64,000 nt of DNA, from assembly GCF_003651185.1 (NCBI RefSeq), contig NZ_RCDC01000007.1, positions 62,001 to 126,000 of the forward strand, given 5' to 3'. Under the pieces are notes generated by a model. That model did not search any database. It saw only the letters and a program-made list of their open reading frames with translations, and was not told the origin of the DNA. Numbering within the stretch: the first letter of the stretch is position 1; the number at the start of each line of letters is the position of its first letter. The position numbers and the translations under genes are program-made. Source of the DNA: Stenotrophomonas rhizophila (GTDB taxonomy: Bacteria; Pseudomonadota; Gammaproteobacteria; Xanthomonadales; Xanthomonadaceae). This document shows, piece by piece, positions 8,823 to 19,260 of this stretch.

Positions 8823-9830
8823 ATGACGCAGAAAATCACGGTCATCCGCGGTGACGGCATCGGCCCGGAGATCATGGACGCTACCCTGTTCGTGCTCGGC
8901 AAGCTGGACACCGGCTTTGAATACGAAGACGCCGACGCGGGCCTGGTCGCGCTGGAAAAGCACGGCGATCTGATGCCGGCCTCCACGCTGGAGTCGATCG
9001 CACGCAACAAGATCGCGCTGAAGAGCCCGCTGACCACGCCGGTCGGTGGTGGCTTCACCTCGATCAACGTCAGCCTGCGTCGCCACTTCGACCTGTACGC
9101 CAACGTGCGCCCGGCCGTCTCGTTCCCGAACACCAAGTCGCGTTTCGGCGACGGCGTGGACCTGATCACCGTCCGTGAGAACACCGAAGGCGCGTACCTG
9201 GCCGAAGGCCAGGAAGTGTCGGCCGATGGCGAGACCGCCTTCTCCGGCACCCGCATCACCCGCAAGGGCTCCGAGCGCATCGTGCGCTACGCCTTCGAGC
9301 TGGCCCGCAGCACCGGCCGCAAGAAGGTCACCGCCGTGCACAAGGCCAACATCATCAAGTCGACCTCGGGCCTGTTCCTGGCCGTGGCGCGCGAAGTGGC
9401 GGCCAAGTACCCGGACATCGAGTTCCAGGAAATGATCGTCGACAACTGCTGCATGCAGCTGGTGATGCGTCCGGAACAGTTCGACGTGATCGTGACCACC
9501 AACCTGTTCGGCGACATCATCTCCGACCTGTGTGCCGGTCTGGTCGGCGGCCTGGGCCTGGCTCCGGGCGCCAACATCGGTGAGAACGCGGCGATCTTCG
9601 AAGCCGTGCACGGCACCGCGCCGGACATCGCCGGCCAGGGCAAGGCCAATCCGTGCGCGCTGCTGCTGGCCGCTGCGCAGATGCTGGACCACGTCGGCCA
9701 GGTCGAGAACGCCGAGCGCCTGCGCAAGGCCATCGTGGCCACGCTGGAAGCCAAGGATTCGCTGACCGGCGATCTGGGCGGCACCGGCAACACCATGGGC
9801 TTCGCCCAGGCCATCGCCAGCCGCCTGTAA
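8823..9830 (+). CDS. NAD-dependent isocitrate dehydrogenase
   Basis: TCA-cycle oxidative decarboxylation of isocitrate to 2-oxoglutarate. The start (MTQKITVIRGDGIGPE) is placed at the family N-terminus, 11 codons inside the longest frame. The protein has 335 residues, the short homodimeric type I form (beta-decarboxylating dehydrogenase family, related to eukaryotic NAD-IDH and isopropylmalate dehydrogenase). Visible motifs are the phosphate-binding SPLTTPVGGGFTSINVSLRR, the substrate Arg in YANVRPA, the metal-site Asp in TNLFGDIISD and the cofactor loop HGTAPDIAGQGKANP. NAD use is inferred from similarity to the Xanthomonas enzyme. A strong terminator follows. Confidence 0.92.
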   Translation: MTQKITVIRGDGIGPEIMDATLFVLGKLDTGFEYEDADAGLVALEKHGDLMPASTLESIARNKIALKSPLTTPVGGGFTSINVSLRRHFDLYANVRPAVSFPNTKSRFGDGVDLITVRENTEGAYLAEGQEVSADGETAFSGTRITRKGSERIVRYAFELARSTGRKKVTAVHKANIIKSTSGLFLAVAREVAAKYPDIEFQEMIVDNCCMQLVMRPEQFDVIVTTNLFGDIISDLCAGLVGGLGLAPGANIGENAAIFEAVHGTAPDIAGQGKANPCALLLAAAQMLDHVGQVENAERLRKAIVATLEAKDSLTGDLGGTGNTMGFAQAIASRL

Positions 9831-9852
9831 GCGCGCGGGTCGGTTGTCCAGA

Positions 9853-9882
9853 AAGCGGGGCGCTTCGGCGTCCCGCTTTTTT
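9853..9882 (+). terminator. Rho-independent terminator of idh
   Basis: AAGCGGG stem around a CGC-TTCG-GCG inner hairpin, closed by CCCGCTT and followed by a T run, immediately after idh. Confidence 0.85.
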
Positions 9883-9920
9883 GTTGCCTGGCGCCTCATT
9901 CGGCAGGGGGTGGGGACATG

Positions 9921-9943
9921 AAAAAGGCGCCTTGCGGCGCCTT
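9921..9943 (-). terminator. Terminator of the Bax inhibitor-like gene
   Basis: On the minus strand AAGGCGCC-GCAA-GGCGCCTTTTT, placed 25 nt after the stop of the Bax inhibitor-1 family gene. Confidence 0.75.
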
Positions 9944-9968
9944 CGTCATCGTGCAGTGAGCGTGTGGC

Positions 9969-10727
9969 TCAGCGCTGCTGGATCTTGGACAGCAGGCGCA
10001 GGAATTCCACGTACAGCCACACCAGCGTGACCATCAAGCCGAACGCGCCGTACCACTCCATGAACTTCGGTGCGCGCGCCTCGGCACCGGTTTCGATGAA
10101 GTCGAAATCCAGCACCAGGTTCAATGCCGCCACCACGACCACGAACAGGCTGAAAGCGATCCCCATCCAGCCGCCCTCGTGGATCATCGGGATGTTGATG
10201 TTGAAGAAGCTCAGCACGAACGAGGCCAGGTACAGCAGCGCGATGCCGCCGGTTGCCGCCACCACACCCAGCTTGAAGTTCTCGGTGACCTTGATCAGGC
10301 CGCTGCGGTACACCGCCAGCATCACGAACATCGTGCCGAAGGTCAGCATCACGGCCTGCATCACGATGCCGGGGAACTTGGCGTTGAACATCGCCGATAT
10401 CGCACCCAGGAACAGGCCTTCGACCAGCGCATACATCGGTGCGGTGACCGGTGACCATTCCTTCTTGAACACGGTCACCAGGGCCAGCACCAGGCCGCCG
10501 ATCGCGCCAACGAGCGTGTAGAGCATTGCGCTGGAGGTGGGCAGGCCGTTCGCATCGATCGACTGGCTCCACGCGAACGCGGCCGTCAGCACAGTGAGCA
10601 GCAACAGGACGCCGGTCTTGTTGACGGTGCCGTTGATGGTCATCGCCTGGTCGGGGCGGGCCACGACCGAGCCGCTGGCCAGGTCGAGGAAGGTGGACTC
10701 GGAAAGTGCGGGATTGCCGCTGCGCAT
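9969..10727 (-). CDS. Bax inhibitor-1/YccA family membrane protein
   Basis: Multi-spanning inner-membrane protein of the BI-1/YccA (TMBIM) family; known members are calcium-leak channels or modulators of FtsH. The start MRSGNPALS was chosen because AAGGAGATT lies just before it; the longer frame continues upstream without support. The 252 residues contain about seven hydrophobic segments from residue 35 on, including LLLLTVLTAAFAWS and IALLYLASFVLSFFNI. The family C-terminus is present (ALNLVLDFDFIETGAEARAP, then the last helix and LRLLSKIQQR). It has no partner gene nearby. Confidence 0.9.
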   Translation of the reverse strand: MRSGNPALSESTFLDLASGSVVARPDQAMTINGTVNKTGVLLLLTVLTAAFAWSQSIDANGLPTSSAMLYTLVGAIGGLVLALVTVFKKEWSPVTAPMYALVEGLFLGAISAMFNAKFPGIVMQAVMLTFGTMFVMLAVYRSGLIKVTENFKLGVVAATGGIALLYLASFVLSFFNINIPMIHEGGWMGIAFSLFVVVVAALNLVLDFDFIETGAEARAPKFMEWYGAFGLMVTLVWLYVEFLRLLSKIQQR

Positions 10728-10834
10728 TGCCAATCTCCTTGATGGGGTAGGGGTTCGGCCCTCCGGCCGCTGCCCCGAGCATAGCCGAAGCCGCCATCGG
10801 CAATGACGACATGTGAATTGATGTGTGAAAACCG

Positions 10835-10863
10835 TTGACAGATGCCTTGTCGATTCCCACAAT
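10835..10863 (+). promoter_or_regulatory. Sigma70 promoter of the tRNA cluster
   Basis: TTGACA, 17-bp spacer, CACAAT, ending 42 nt before tRNA-Pro. The -35 is perfect. Confidence 0.7.
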
Positions 10864-10905
10864 AGGCGGCTCTTTCGGGGGGAACCCCGGAGGGAAACAA
10901 ACCGC

Positions 10906-10982
10906 CGGGGTATAGCGCAGTCTGGTAGCGCGCCTGCTTTGGGAGCAGGATGTCGGGGGTTCGAATCCCTCTACCCCGACCA
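10906..10982 (+). tRNA. tRNA-Pro (TGG)
   Basis: 77-nt cloverleaf with CGGGGTA acceptor strand, anticodon TGG in CTTTGGGA, TTCGAATCC T-loop and encoded CCA. First gene of a six-tRNA run. Confidence 0.97.
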
Positions 10983-11027
10983 AGCCCGCTGCTCAAATCG
11001 GGATTGGAATGCGACAATCCGGATCGA

Positions 11028-11104
11028 GCGCCCGTAGCTCAACTGGATAGAGCACCGGCCTTCTAAGCCGGCGGTTACAGGTTCGATTCCTGTCGGGCGC
11101 GCCA
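11028..11104 (+). tRNA. tRNA-Arg (TCT)
   Basis: 77-nt cloverleaf; acceptor GCGCCCG pairs with CGGGCGC; anticodon TCT in the loop CTTCTAA; CCA encoded. Confidence 0.97.
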
Positions 11105-11137
11105 TTCGGTGCAAGCGGTAGGAACAAGGTTTTCAGT

Positions 11138-11215
11138 GGTGGCTGTAGCTCAGTTGGTTAGAGTTCCGGATTGTGATTCCGGTGGTCGGGGGTTCGAGTC
11201 CCCTCAGCCACCCCA
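11138..11215 (+). tRNA. tRNA-His (GTG)
   Basis: 78 nt including the extra 5' G that is diagnostic for tRNA-His (GGTGGCTG pairs with CAGCCACC); anticodon GTG; CCA encoded. Confidence 0.97.
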
Positions 11216-11250
11216 CTGATTCAGACTGGTTCACCGAAAGTGAATCAGGG

Positions 11251-11278
11251 TTGCAAAAGGCAGCACACACGCTACAAT
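11251..11278 (+). promoter_or_regulatory. Promoter of first tRNA-Lys
   Basis: TTGCAA, 16-bp spacer, TACAAT, then a GC-rich discriminator GTGCGCC, typical of growth-rate-controlled stable-RNA promoters. Confidence 0.65.
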
Positions 11279-11295
11279 GTGCGCCTGAGTTTTCA

Positions 11296-11371
11296 GGGCT
11301 GTTAGCTCAGTTGGTAGAGCAGTTGACTCTTAATCAATAGGTCCAAGGTTCGAATCCTTGACAGCCCACCA
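11296..11371 (+). tRNA. tRNA-Lys (CTT), copy 1
   Basis: 76 nt; GGGCTGT acceptor; anticodon CTT within TTGACTCTTAATCAA; CCA encoded. Followed by a terminator. Confidence 0.97.
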
Positions 11372-11379
11372 AGACAGAA

Positions 11380-11411
11380 GCCATCGGGTCCGCCCGGTGG
11401 CTTTTTTCTTG
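11380..11411 (+). terminator. Terminator after tRNA-Lys copy 1
   Basis: GCCATCGGG-TCCG-CCCGGTGGC stem with one G:T pair, then TTTTTT. Confidence 0.85.
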
Positions 11412-11486
11412 TTTGAGACATCGCGTTGAACGGTGTAGTAGTTGAGCGTCTACGGACGCCATTCGCCATCCATTTAAATAAAACGC

Positions 11487-11516
11487 TTGCGTCGCGCGCA
11501 GGAAACCCTGCATAAT
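11487..11516 (+). promoter_or_regulatory. Promoter of second tRNA-Lys
   Basis: TTGCGT, 18-bp spacer, CATAAT, placed 16 nt before the tRNA. A separate promoter for the duplicate gene. Confidence 0.6.
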
Positions 11517-11532
11517 TCGCCTCCCGATTTTC

Positions 11533-11608
11533 GGGCTGTTAGCTCAGTTGGTAGAGCAGTTGACTCTTAATCAATAGGTCCAAGGTTCGAATCCTTGACA
11601 GCCCACCA
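11533..11608 (+). tRNA. tRNA-Lys (CTT), copy 2
   Basis: Identical in sequence to copy 1 across all 76 nt, but with its own promoter and terminator, so it is a dispersed duplicate rather than a tandem of one transcript. Confidence 0.97.
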
Positions 11609-11613
11609 AGACG

Positions 11614-11644
11614 AAAGCCGCCTGGTCCGCCAGGCGGCTTTTTT
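11614..11644 (+). terminator. Terminator after tRNA-Lys copy 2
   Basis: AGCCGCCTGG-TCCG-CCAGGCGGCT then a T run; same TCCG loop as the terminator of copy 1. Confidence 0.88.
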
Positions 11645-11708
11645 CTTGTCAAAGCGCTTCAGCTTTGGGCGCGGGCCTGCAACAATGCGCGCCTGAGTGT
11701 TCAGACTC

Positions 11709-11793
<85 letters not shown>

Positions 11794-12026
11794 GTGCAGG
11801 GCATTTTCGCCCGCACCATGACCATGGGCACGTCCCCGATCGGGGAGACGGCCACATGCTGGGCCCTGGCGGCCCCCGGGCATTCTCGGCCCGCGCTGGC
11901 GGCGCTGGCGTTTATCGGCGAAACTACAGGGCTGCGGCGGGCATGCGCGTCCACGACCCCGCGTCCAAAACCCGTTTCATCCATCACATCGTGCCGGGGC
12001 CCATGCCGCCGGTGGCAGGAGTCAAC

Positions 12027-13319
12027 ATGCAAGCTTCGATCGAATCCACTGGCAATCTGGAACGCCGCCTGACCTTCTCGCTGCCGGAAGACCGTCTGCA
12101 GACGCACATCAGCGGCCGTCTGGGCGAAATCGCCCGCACCACGCGCATCAAGGGCTTCCGCCCGGGCAAGGTGCCGGCCAAGGTGATCGAGCAGCGTTTC
12201 GGCCAGCAGGTCCGCAGCGAAGCCGTCGACGGCCTGCTGCGTGAGACCTTCGATGCCGCCCTGCGCGAGCACGAGCTGCGCATCGCCGGCACCCCGCGCA
12301 TCGACAAGGGCGAGGGCGAGCTGTCCTTCGTGGCCACCGTCGAGCTGGTGCCGGACTTCGGCGACGTGGACGTCAGCAAGCTGACCGTGGTCCGCCACAC
12401 CGCCGAGATCAACGACGCCGACATCGATCAGATGATCACCAACCTGCGCGAACAGCGCCGCAGCTGGAGCCCGGTCACCCGTGGCGCCCAGGACGGCGAT
12501 CTGGTCGCCCTGGAAACCTGGTCGCAGGCCGGCGATGAGCGCCTGCCGGCCGAAGGCACCGAAAAGGGCAGCGTGATCGTCGGCCAGGGCATGATGTTCG
12601 AGCAGATCGAACAGGGCCTGGTCGGTCTGACCGCCGGTGAAGAAAAGACCCTGGACGTCGAGTTCCCGGCCGATTGGCGCGTGCCCGCGCTGGCCGGCAA
12701 GCAGGTCAAGGTCACCGTCAAGGCGGTGGACGTGTCCGCGCCGGTGCTGCCGGAGGTCGATGCCGAGTTCATCAAGAGCTTCGGCGTGAAGGGTGGCGAC
12801 GTGGAGCAGTTCCGCAAGGACATCCGCGCCAACCTGGAGCGTGAGCTCAAGGGTGCCCTGATGAACCGCCTGCGCCGCGAAGTCGGCGAGCAGCTGATCG
12901 CCGCCTACGCCTCGGTGGAAATGCCGCCGCGCCTGGTCGAGAACGAAGCCCGCGCCATGCTGGATCAGCAGCTCGAGCAGATCCGCCGCAGCGGCCGCAA
13001 CCCGGGCGACGTCCCGGCCGATGCCCATGAAGGCTTCAAGGAAGCGGCCGCCAAGCGCGTGCTGGTCGGCCTGCTGGTTGGTGAAGTGGCCCGCAAGAAC
13101 GACCTGCGCCTGGACCCGAAGCGCCTGAATGAAACCATGCGCTTGATCGCGTCGACCTATGAAGAGCCGGAGCAGGTCATTGAGATGTACCGCAACGACC
13201 CCCAGCTGATGAGTGGGCTGCAGAATCGTGTGATGGAAGAGCAGGTGATCGACTGGATCGCCGAGCGCGCCCAGCACACCGAAGAGAAGCTGTCGTTCCA
13301 GGACGCGATCCGCCAGTAA
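12027..13319 (+). CDS. tig: Trigger factor
   Basis: Ribosome-bound chaperone and peptidyl-prolyl isomerase. The start [17 protein letters not shown] follows a GGCAGGAG site; the open frame extends upstream through tRNA-Leu, which is artefactual. The 430 residues show the N-terminal ribosome-binding signature ([17 protein letters not shown], here residues about 42-58), a central FKBP-type domain ([13 protein letters not shown] onward) and the helical C-terminal chaperone arms. First gene of the conserved tig-clpP-clpX-lon-hupB-ppiD order. A GC-rich hairpin follows at about 13336-13355. Confidence 0.97.
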   Translation: MQASIESTGNLERRLTFSLPEDRLQTHISGRLGEIARTTRIKGFRPGKVPAKVIEQRFGQQVRSEAVDGLLRETFDAALREHELRIAGTPRIDKGEGELSFVATVELVPDFGDVDVSKLTVVRHTAEINDADIDQMITNLREQRRSWSPVTRGAQDGDLVALETWSQAGDERLPAEGTEKGSVIVGQGMMFEQIEQGLVGLTAGEEKTLDVEFPADWRVPALAGKQVKVTVKAVDVSAPVLPEVDAEFIKSFGVKGGDVEQFRKDIRANLERELKGALMNRLRREVGEQLIAAYASVEMPPRLVENEARAMLDQQLEQIRRSGRNPGDVPADAHEGFKEAAAKRVLVGLLVGEVARKNDLRLDPKRLNETMRLIASTYEEPEQVIEMYRNDPQLMSGLQNRVMEEQVIDWIAERAQHTEEKLSFQDAIRQ

Positions 13320-13385
13320 GCGGTCCGCGTTTTACGCCCCGCGCCCCGGCGCGGGGTCGTTCCCCCCAAAATAGGTGCCTCACTA

Positions 13386-14012
13386 ATGGACAACCGAACC
13401 ACAGCCCTGAACATGGTTCCGATGGTGGTCGAACAGACCAGCCGCGGCGAGCGCGCCTATGACATCTATTCGCGCTTGTTGAAAGAGCGTCTGATCTTCC
13501 TCGTGGGCCCGATCGACGATCACATGGCCAACGTGGTGGTGGCGCAGCTGCTGTTCCTGGAAGCGGACAACCCGGAAAAGGACATCAGCATCTACATCAA
13601 CTCGCCCGGTGGCGTGGTCACCGCCGGCATGGCGATCTACGACACCATGCAGTACATCAAGCCGGACGTGAGCACCATCTGCGTCGGCCAGGCCGCCTCG
13701 ATGGGCGCCCTGCTGTTGGCGTCCGGCGCAGCCGGCAAGCGCTATGCGCTGCCGAATTCGCGCGTGATGATCCACCAGCCGCTGGGCGGCTTCCAGGGCC
13801 AGGCCACGGACATCGACATCCATGCCCGTGAAATCCTGACCCTGCGTTCGCGCCTGAACGAAGTGCTGGCCAAGCACACCGGCCAGTCGCTGGAGACCAT
13901 CGCCCGGGATACCGAGCGTGACAACTTCAAGAGCGCGGTCGATGCGGTGGCCTACGGCCTGGTCGATCAGGTCCTGGAGCGTCGTCCGGAAGAGTCGATC
14001 CAGCCGGCGTAA
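13386..14012 (+). CDS. clpP: ATP-dependent Clp protease proteolytic subunit
   Basis: Serine protease that forms the double-heptamer chamber of ClpXP/ClpAP. The 208 residues include catalytic Ser105 in GQAASMGA, His130 in [11 protein letters not shown] and a downstream Asp in the ERDNF region. A short N-terminal propeptide region is present. It sits 66 nt after tig and 126 nt before clpX. Confidence 0.98.
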   Translation: MDNRTTALNMVPMVVEQTSRGERAYDIYSRLLKERLIFLVGPIDDHMANVVVAQLLFLEADNPEKDISIYINSPGGVVTAGMAIYDTMQYIKPDVSTICVGQAASMGALLLASGAAGKRYALPNSRVMIHQPLGGFQGQATDIDIHAREILTLRSRLNEVLAKHTGQSLETIARDTERDNFKSAVDAVAYGLVDQVLERRPEESIQPA

Positions 14013-14138
14013 GGTTGTGCCAGGCCGGGAAACCGGCTTGTTTCCACCGGGTCGGGCAGGACTGGCGTCCTCCTGACCCTGTGCTATTCTCGAATCGAAC
14101 CCCCGTTCAGTCGGGTGGGGTAACTGGGTAAGCGAAGC

Positions 14139-15428
14139 ATGAGCGAAGACCGCCAAGGTCGTTCCACGGACACCGGCAAGATCCTCTACTGCTCTTTCTG
14201 TGGAAAGAGCCAGCATGAGGTGCGCAAGCTGATTGCGGGTCCGAGCGTGTTCATCTGCGATGAATGCGTCGAGCTGTGCAACGACATCATCCGTGAGGAG
14301 CTGGAGGAGAAGGCGCAGTCGGCCCGCAGTTCGCTGCCCAAGCCGCGCGAGATCCTCGAGGTCCTGGACCAGTACGTGATCGGGCAGAACCGCGCCAAGC
14401 GGACCCTGGCCGTGGCCGTATACAACCACTACAAGCGCATCGAGAGCCGCCAGAAGAACGACGAAGTCGAACTGGCGAAGTCGAACATCCTGCTGGTCGG
14501 TCCGACCGGTTCGGGCAAGACGCTGCTGGCCGAAACCTTGGCCCGCCTGCTCAACGTGCCGTTCACCATGGCCGACGCCACCACGCTGACCGAAGCCGGT
14601 TACGTGGGCGAGGACGTGGAGAACATCATCCAGAAGCTGCTGCAGAAGTGCGACTACGACGTCGAGAAGGCACAGCAGGGCATCGTCTACATCGATGAAA
14701 TCGACAAGATCTCGCGCAAGAGCGAGAACCCGTCGATCACCCGCGATGTGTCCGGCGAAGGCGTCCAGCAGGCCCTGCTGAAGCTGATCGAAGGCACCGT
14801 GGCCAGCGTGCCGCCGCAGGGCGGTCGCAAGCACCCGCAGCAGGAATTCCTGCAGGTGGACACCAAGAACATCCTGTTCATCTGTGGCGGCGCGTTTGCC
14901 GGCCTGGACAAGGTGATCCAGCAGCGTTCCAACGATTCGGGCGGCATCGGCTTCGGTGCCAAGGTGAAGAGTTCCGAGCGCAAGCAGGAAGTGGGCAAGA
15001 TCCTGGCCGAAGTCGAGCCGGAAGATCTGATCAAGTTCGGCCTGATTCCGGAGTTCGTCGGCCGCCTGCCGGTCGTGGCGACCCTGGAAGAGCTGGACGA
15101 GGCCGCCCTGGTGCGCATCCTGACCGAGCCGAAGAACGCCATCACCAAGCAGTTCAAGAAGCTGTTCGAGATGGAGCACGTCGAGCTGGAGTTCCGTCCC
15201 GACGCACTGGCCGCCATTGCCCGCAAGGCGCTCAAGCGCAAGACCGGTGCCCGCGGCCTGCGTACGATCGTCGAATCGGTCCTGCTGGACACCATGTATG
15301 ACCTGCCCTCGGCAGAGAACGTCAGCAAGGTGGTGGTGGACGAATCGGTGATCGAACACAAGTCCGAACCGTACCTGATCTACCAGACGCCACCGGCGCC
15401 TGAACAGAAGGCGGCTGGTGCTGAATAA
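14139..15428 (+). CDS. clpX: ATP-dependent Clp protease ATP-binding subunit ClpX
   Basis: AAA+ unfoldase that feeds substrates to ClpP. Of 429 residues, the N-terminal zinc-binding domain has CSFC (Cys18, Cys21) and CDEC (Cys40, Cys43). Walker A is GPTGSGKT, Walker [10 protein letters not shown], the pore loop GYVG lies in [10 protein letters not shown], and the ClpP-contacting IGF loop is visible as GGIGFGAKV. Family-typical length and order. Confidence 0.98.
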   Translation: MSEDRQGRSTDTGKILYCSFCGKSQHEVRKLIAGPSVFICDECVELCNDIIREELEEKAQSARSSLPKPREILEVLDQYVIGQNRAKRTLAVAVYNHYKRIESRQKNDEVELAKSNILLVGPTGSGKTLLAETLARLLNVPFTMADATTLTEAGYVGEDVENIIQKLLQKCDYDVEKAQQGIVYIDEIDKISRKSENPSITRDVSGEGVQQALLKLIEGTVASVPPQGGRKHPQQEFLQVDTKNILFICGGAFAGLDKVIQQRSNDSGGIGFGAKVKSSERKQEVGKILAEVEPEDLIKFGLIPEFVGRLPVVATLEELDEAALVRILTEPKNAITKQFKKLFEMEHVELEFRPDALAAIARKALKRKTGARGLRTIVESVLLDTMYDLPSAENVSKVVVDESVIEHKSEPYLIYQTPPAPEQKAAGAE

Positions 15429-15469
15429 TCAGTTCAAGTAATTGAATTGAAAGAATTTTTTCAGAACAG

Positions 15470-15498
15470 CTTGCATCTAGAAGCCGATGGCCCCATAA
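15470..15498 (+). promoter_or_regulatory. Candidate heat-shock (sigma32) promoter of lon
   Basis: CTTGCA, 15-bp spacer, CCCCATAA, close to the sigma32 consensus CTTGAA / CCCCATNT. The -10 lies inside the clpX terminator hairpin, 72 bp before the lon start codon. lon is heat-shock induced in related bacteria. Confidence 0.55.
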
Positions 15499-15518
15499 CG
15501 AGGCCATCGGCTTTTTTT
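15482..15518 (+). terminator. Terminator of clpX
   Basis: 11-bp stem AGCCGATGGCC / GGCCATCGGCT followed by seven T. Its loop and part of its left arm overlap the putative lon -10 element. Confidence 0.88.
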
Positions 15519-15570
15519 GTATCCGGGCGAGGCGCCCGGAGGCCATCCCCACTGTTCCACTGGAGCCCAC

Positions 15571-18045
<2,475 letters not shown>

Positions 18046-18094
18046 CGCGTGCTGTGGAAATGCCCGAAACCCGCGTCGTTATTGGCTTTTCAGC

Positions 18095-18123
18095 TTGCGT
18101 GGGTAGGGGGGCACTGGTATAAA
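18095..18123 (+). promoter_or_regulatory. Sigma70 promoter of hupB
   Basis: TTGCGT, 17-bp spacer, TATAAA. The start codon is 129 nt downstream, leaving a long 5' leader. Confidence 0.65.
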
Positions 18124-18252
18124 AGCACCACTCGCAAGTCAGCGTCATGCTGAATTCGGCGAACTGAGAACTTCACTGGCATCCGGCGGCGTATCGTCCT
18201 CGGGTGTCTCAATGTTGAATCCGCGGAATCCCCGCCAAAGGAGCTGTAGAGA

Positions 18253-18525
18253 ATGAACAAGACCGAATTGATCGACGCCGTTGCTGAAGCCGCCGACCTG
18301 ACCAAGGCCGAGTCCAGCCGCGCCGTTGATGCCGTCATCGCTTCCGTCACCAAGGCCCTGAAGGGCGGTGACGCGGTGACGCTGGTGGGCTTCGGCACGT
18401 TCCAGGTCCGCGACCGCGCTGCCCGTACCGGCCGCAACCCGAAGACCGGCGACACCATCAAGATCGCTGCGTCGAAGAATCCGTCGTTCAAGGCTGGCAA
18501 AGCCCTGAAGGATGCCGTAAACTAA
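18253..18525 (+). CDS. hupB: DNA-binding protein HU-beta
   Basis: Small nucleoid protein, 90 residues, with the HU/IHF signature [21 protein letters not shown] at about 46-66 (the DNA-clasping arm includes RNPKTG). A GGAGCTG site precedes the ATG. Position after lon is the classical one. Confidence 0.97.
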   Translation: MNKTELIDAVAEAADLTKAESSRAVDAVIASVTKALKGGDAVTLVGFGTFQVRDRAARTGRNPKTGDTIKIAASKNPSFKAGKALKDAVN

Positions 18526-18536
18526 GCGGCTTGCTG

Positions 18537-18611
18537 GGGTGCTTAGCTCAGCGGTAGAGCGTCTCCTTTACACGGAGAGGGTCGGGGGTTCGAAACCCTC
18601 AGCACCCACCA
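18537..18611 (+). tRNA. tRNA-Val (TAC)
   Basis: 75 nt; GGGTGCT acceptor; anticodon TAC in CTCCTTTACACGGAG; CCA encoded. It begins only 11 nt after the hupB stop, so it may be co-transcribed with hupB. Confidence 0.96.
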
Positions 18612-18639
18612 GGCACTGCCAGTAAAAGTTTTGAAATGT

Positions 18640-18716
18640 GGAGCGGTAGTTCAGCTGGTTAGAATGCTGGCCTGTCACGCCGGAGGTCGCGGGTTCAAGT
18701 CCCGTCCGCTCCGCCA
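18640..18716 (+). tRNA. tRNA-Asp (GTC), copy 1
   Basis: 77 nt; GGAGCGG acceptor; anticodon GTC in CCTGTCACG; CCA encoded. First of three identical genes. Confidence 0.97.
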
Positions 18717-18805
18717 GTTTTAAAAAAACCTCGAAAAAAGCAGTATTTCGGGGTGGGCAATCTGAATATCTTCGGATAGAATGAGCGCCTGCAAAGTTCA
18801 AGTGC

Positions 18806-18882
18806 GGAGCGGTAGTTCAGCTGGTTAGAATGCTGGCCTGTCACGCCGGAGGTCGCGGGTTCAAGTCCCGTCCGCTCCGCCA
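18806..18882 (+). tRNA. tRNA-Asp (GTC), copy 2
   Basis: Identical to copy 1; second unit of the 166-bp tandem repeat. Confidence 0.97.
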
Positions 18883-18971
18883 GTTTTAAAAAAACCTCGA
18901 AAAAAGCAGTATTTCGGGGTGGGCAATCTGAATATCTTCGGATAGAATGAGCGCCTGCAAAGTTCAAGTGC

Positions 18972-19048
18972 GGAGCGGTAGTTCAGCTGGTTAGAATGCT
19001 GGCCTGTCACGCCGGAGGTCGCGGGTTCAAGTCCCGTCCGCTCCGCCA
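18972..19048 (+). tRNA. tRNA-Asp (GTC), copy 3
   Basis: Identical to copies 1 and 2; last unit, followed by the cluster terminator rather than the repeat spacer. Confidence 0.97.
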
Positions 19049-19057
19049 ATCTTTGAA

Positions 19058-19090
19058 AAGCCCTTGGTGAAAACCAAGGGCTTTTTTTTT
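19058..19090 (+). terminator. Terminator of the tRNA-Val/Asp cluster
   Basis: AAGCCCTTGGT-GAAA-ACCAAGGGCTT with a run of nine T. Confidence 0.92.
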
Positions 19091-19198
19091 GTTTTCAATT
19101 CAGCATGTCGATCGACGAGGCGGCGCACGCCCGTCGTCCGCCACGGTCAGCGGGTGTGGCAGCGGGCGGATCGCGCGCAGGGGCGGCCGCGGGCACTT

Positions 19199-19227
19199 TT
19201 GGAGCCTGCCGAGAAGCGGGTTACACT
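19199..19227 (+). promoter_or_regulatory. Candidate promoter of ppiD
   Basis: TTGGAG, 17-bp spacer, TACACT, 34 bp before the ppiD start codon. Confidence 0.5.
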
Positions 19228-19260
19228 GCCGGGCTCGCCAATCAGGCCTTGATTTTTCCC

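Larger units (their letters stand above)
18640..19048 (+). repeat. 166-bp tandem repeat of tRNA-Asp units
   Basis: tRNA-Asp starts at 18640, 18806 and 18972, a constant 166-bp period. The two 89-nt spacers are identical base for base, which means very recent or continually homogenised tandem duplication. Each spacer carries a TAGAAT -10-like box and a GC-rich discriminator, so copies 2 and 3 may each have a promoter. Confidence 0.95.

Noticed and set aside
8401..8823. 140-codon minus-strand frame in the gap before idh
   Set aside because: Runs across a REP and a tandem hairpin repeat; Pro/Ser/Arg-rich, no ribosome-binding site.
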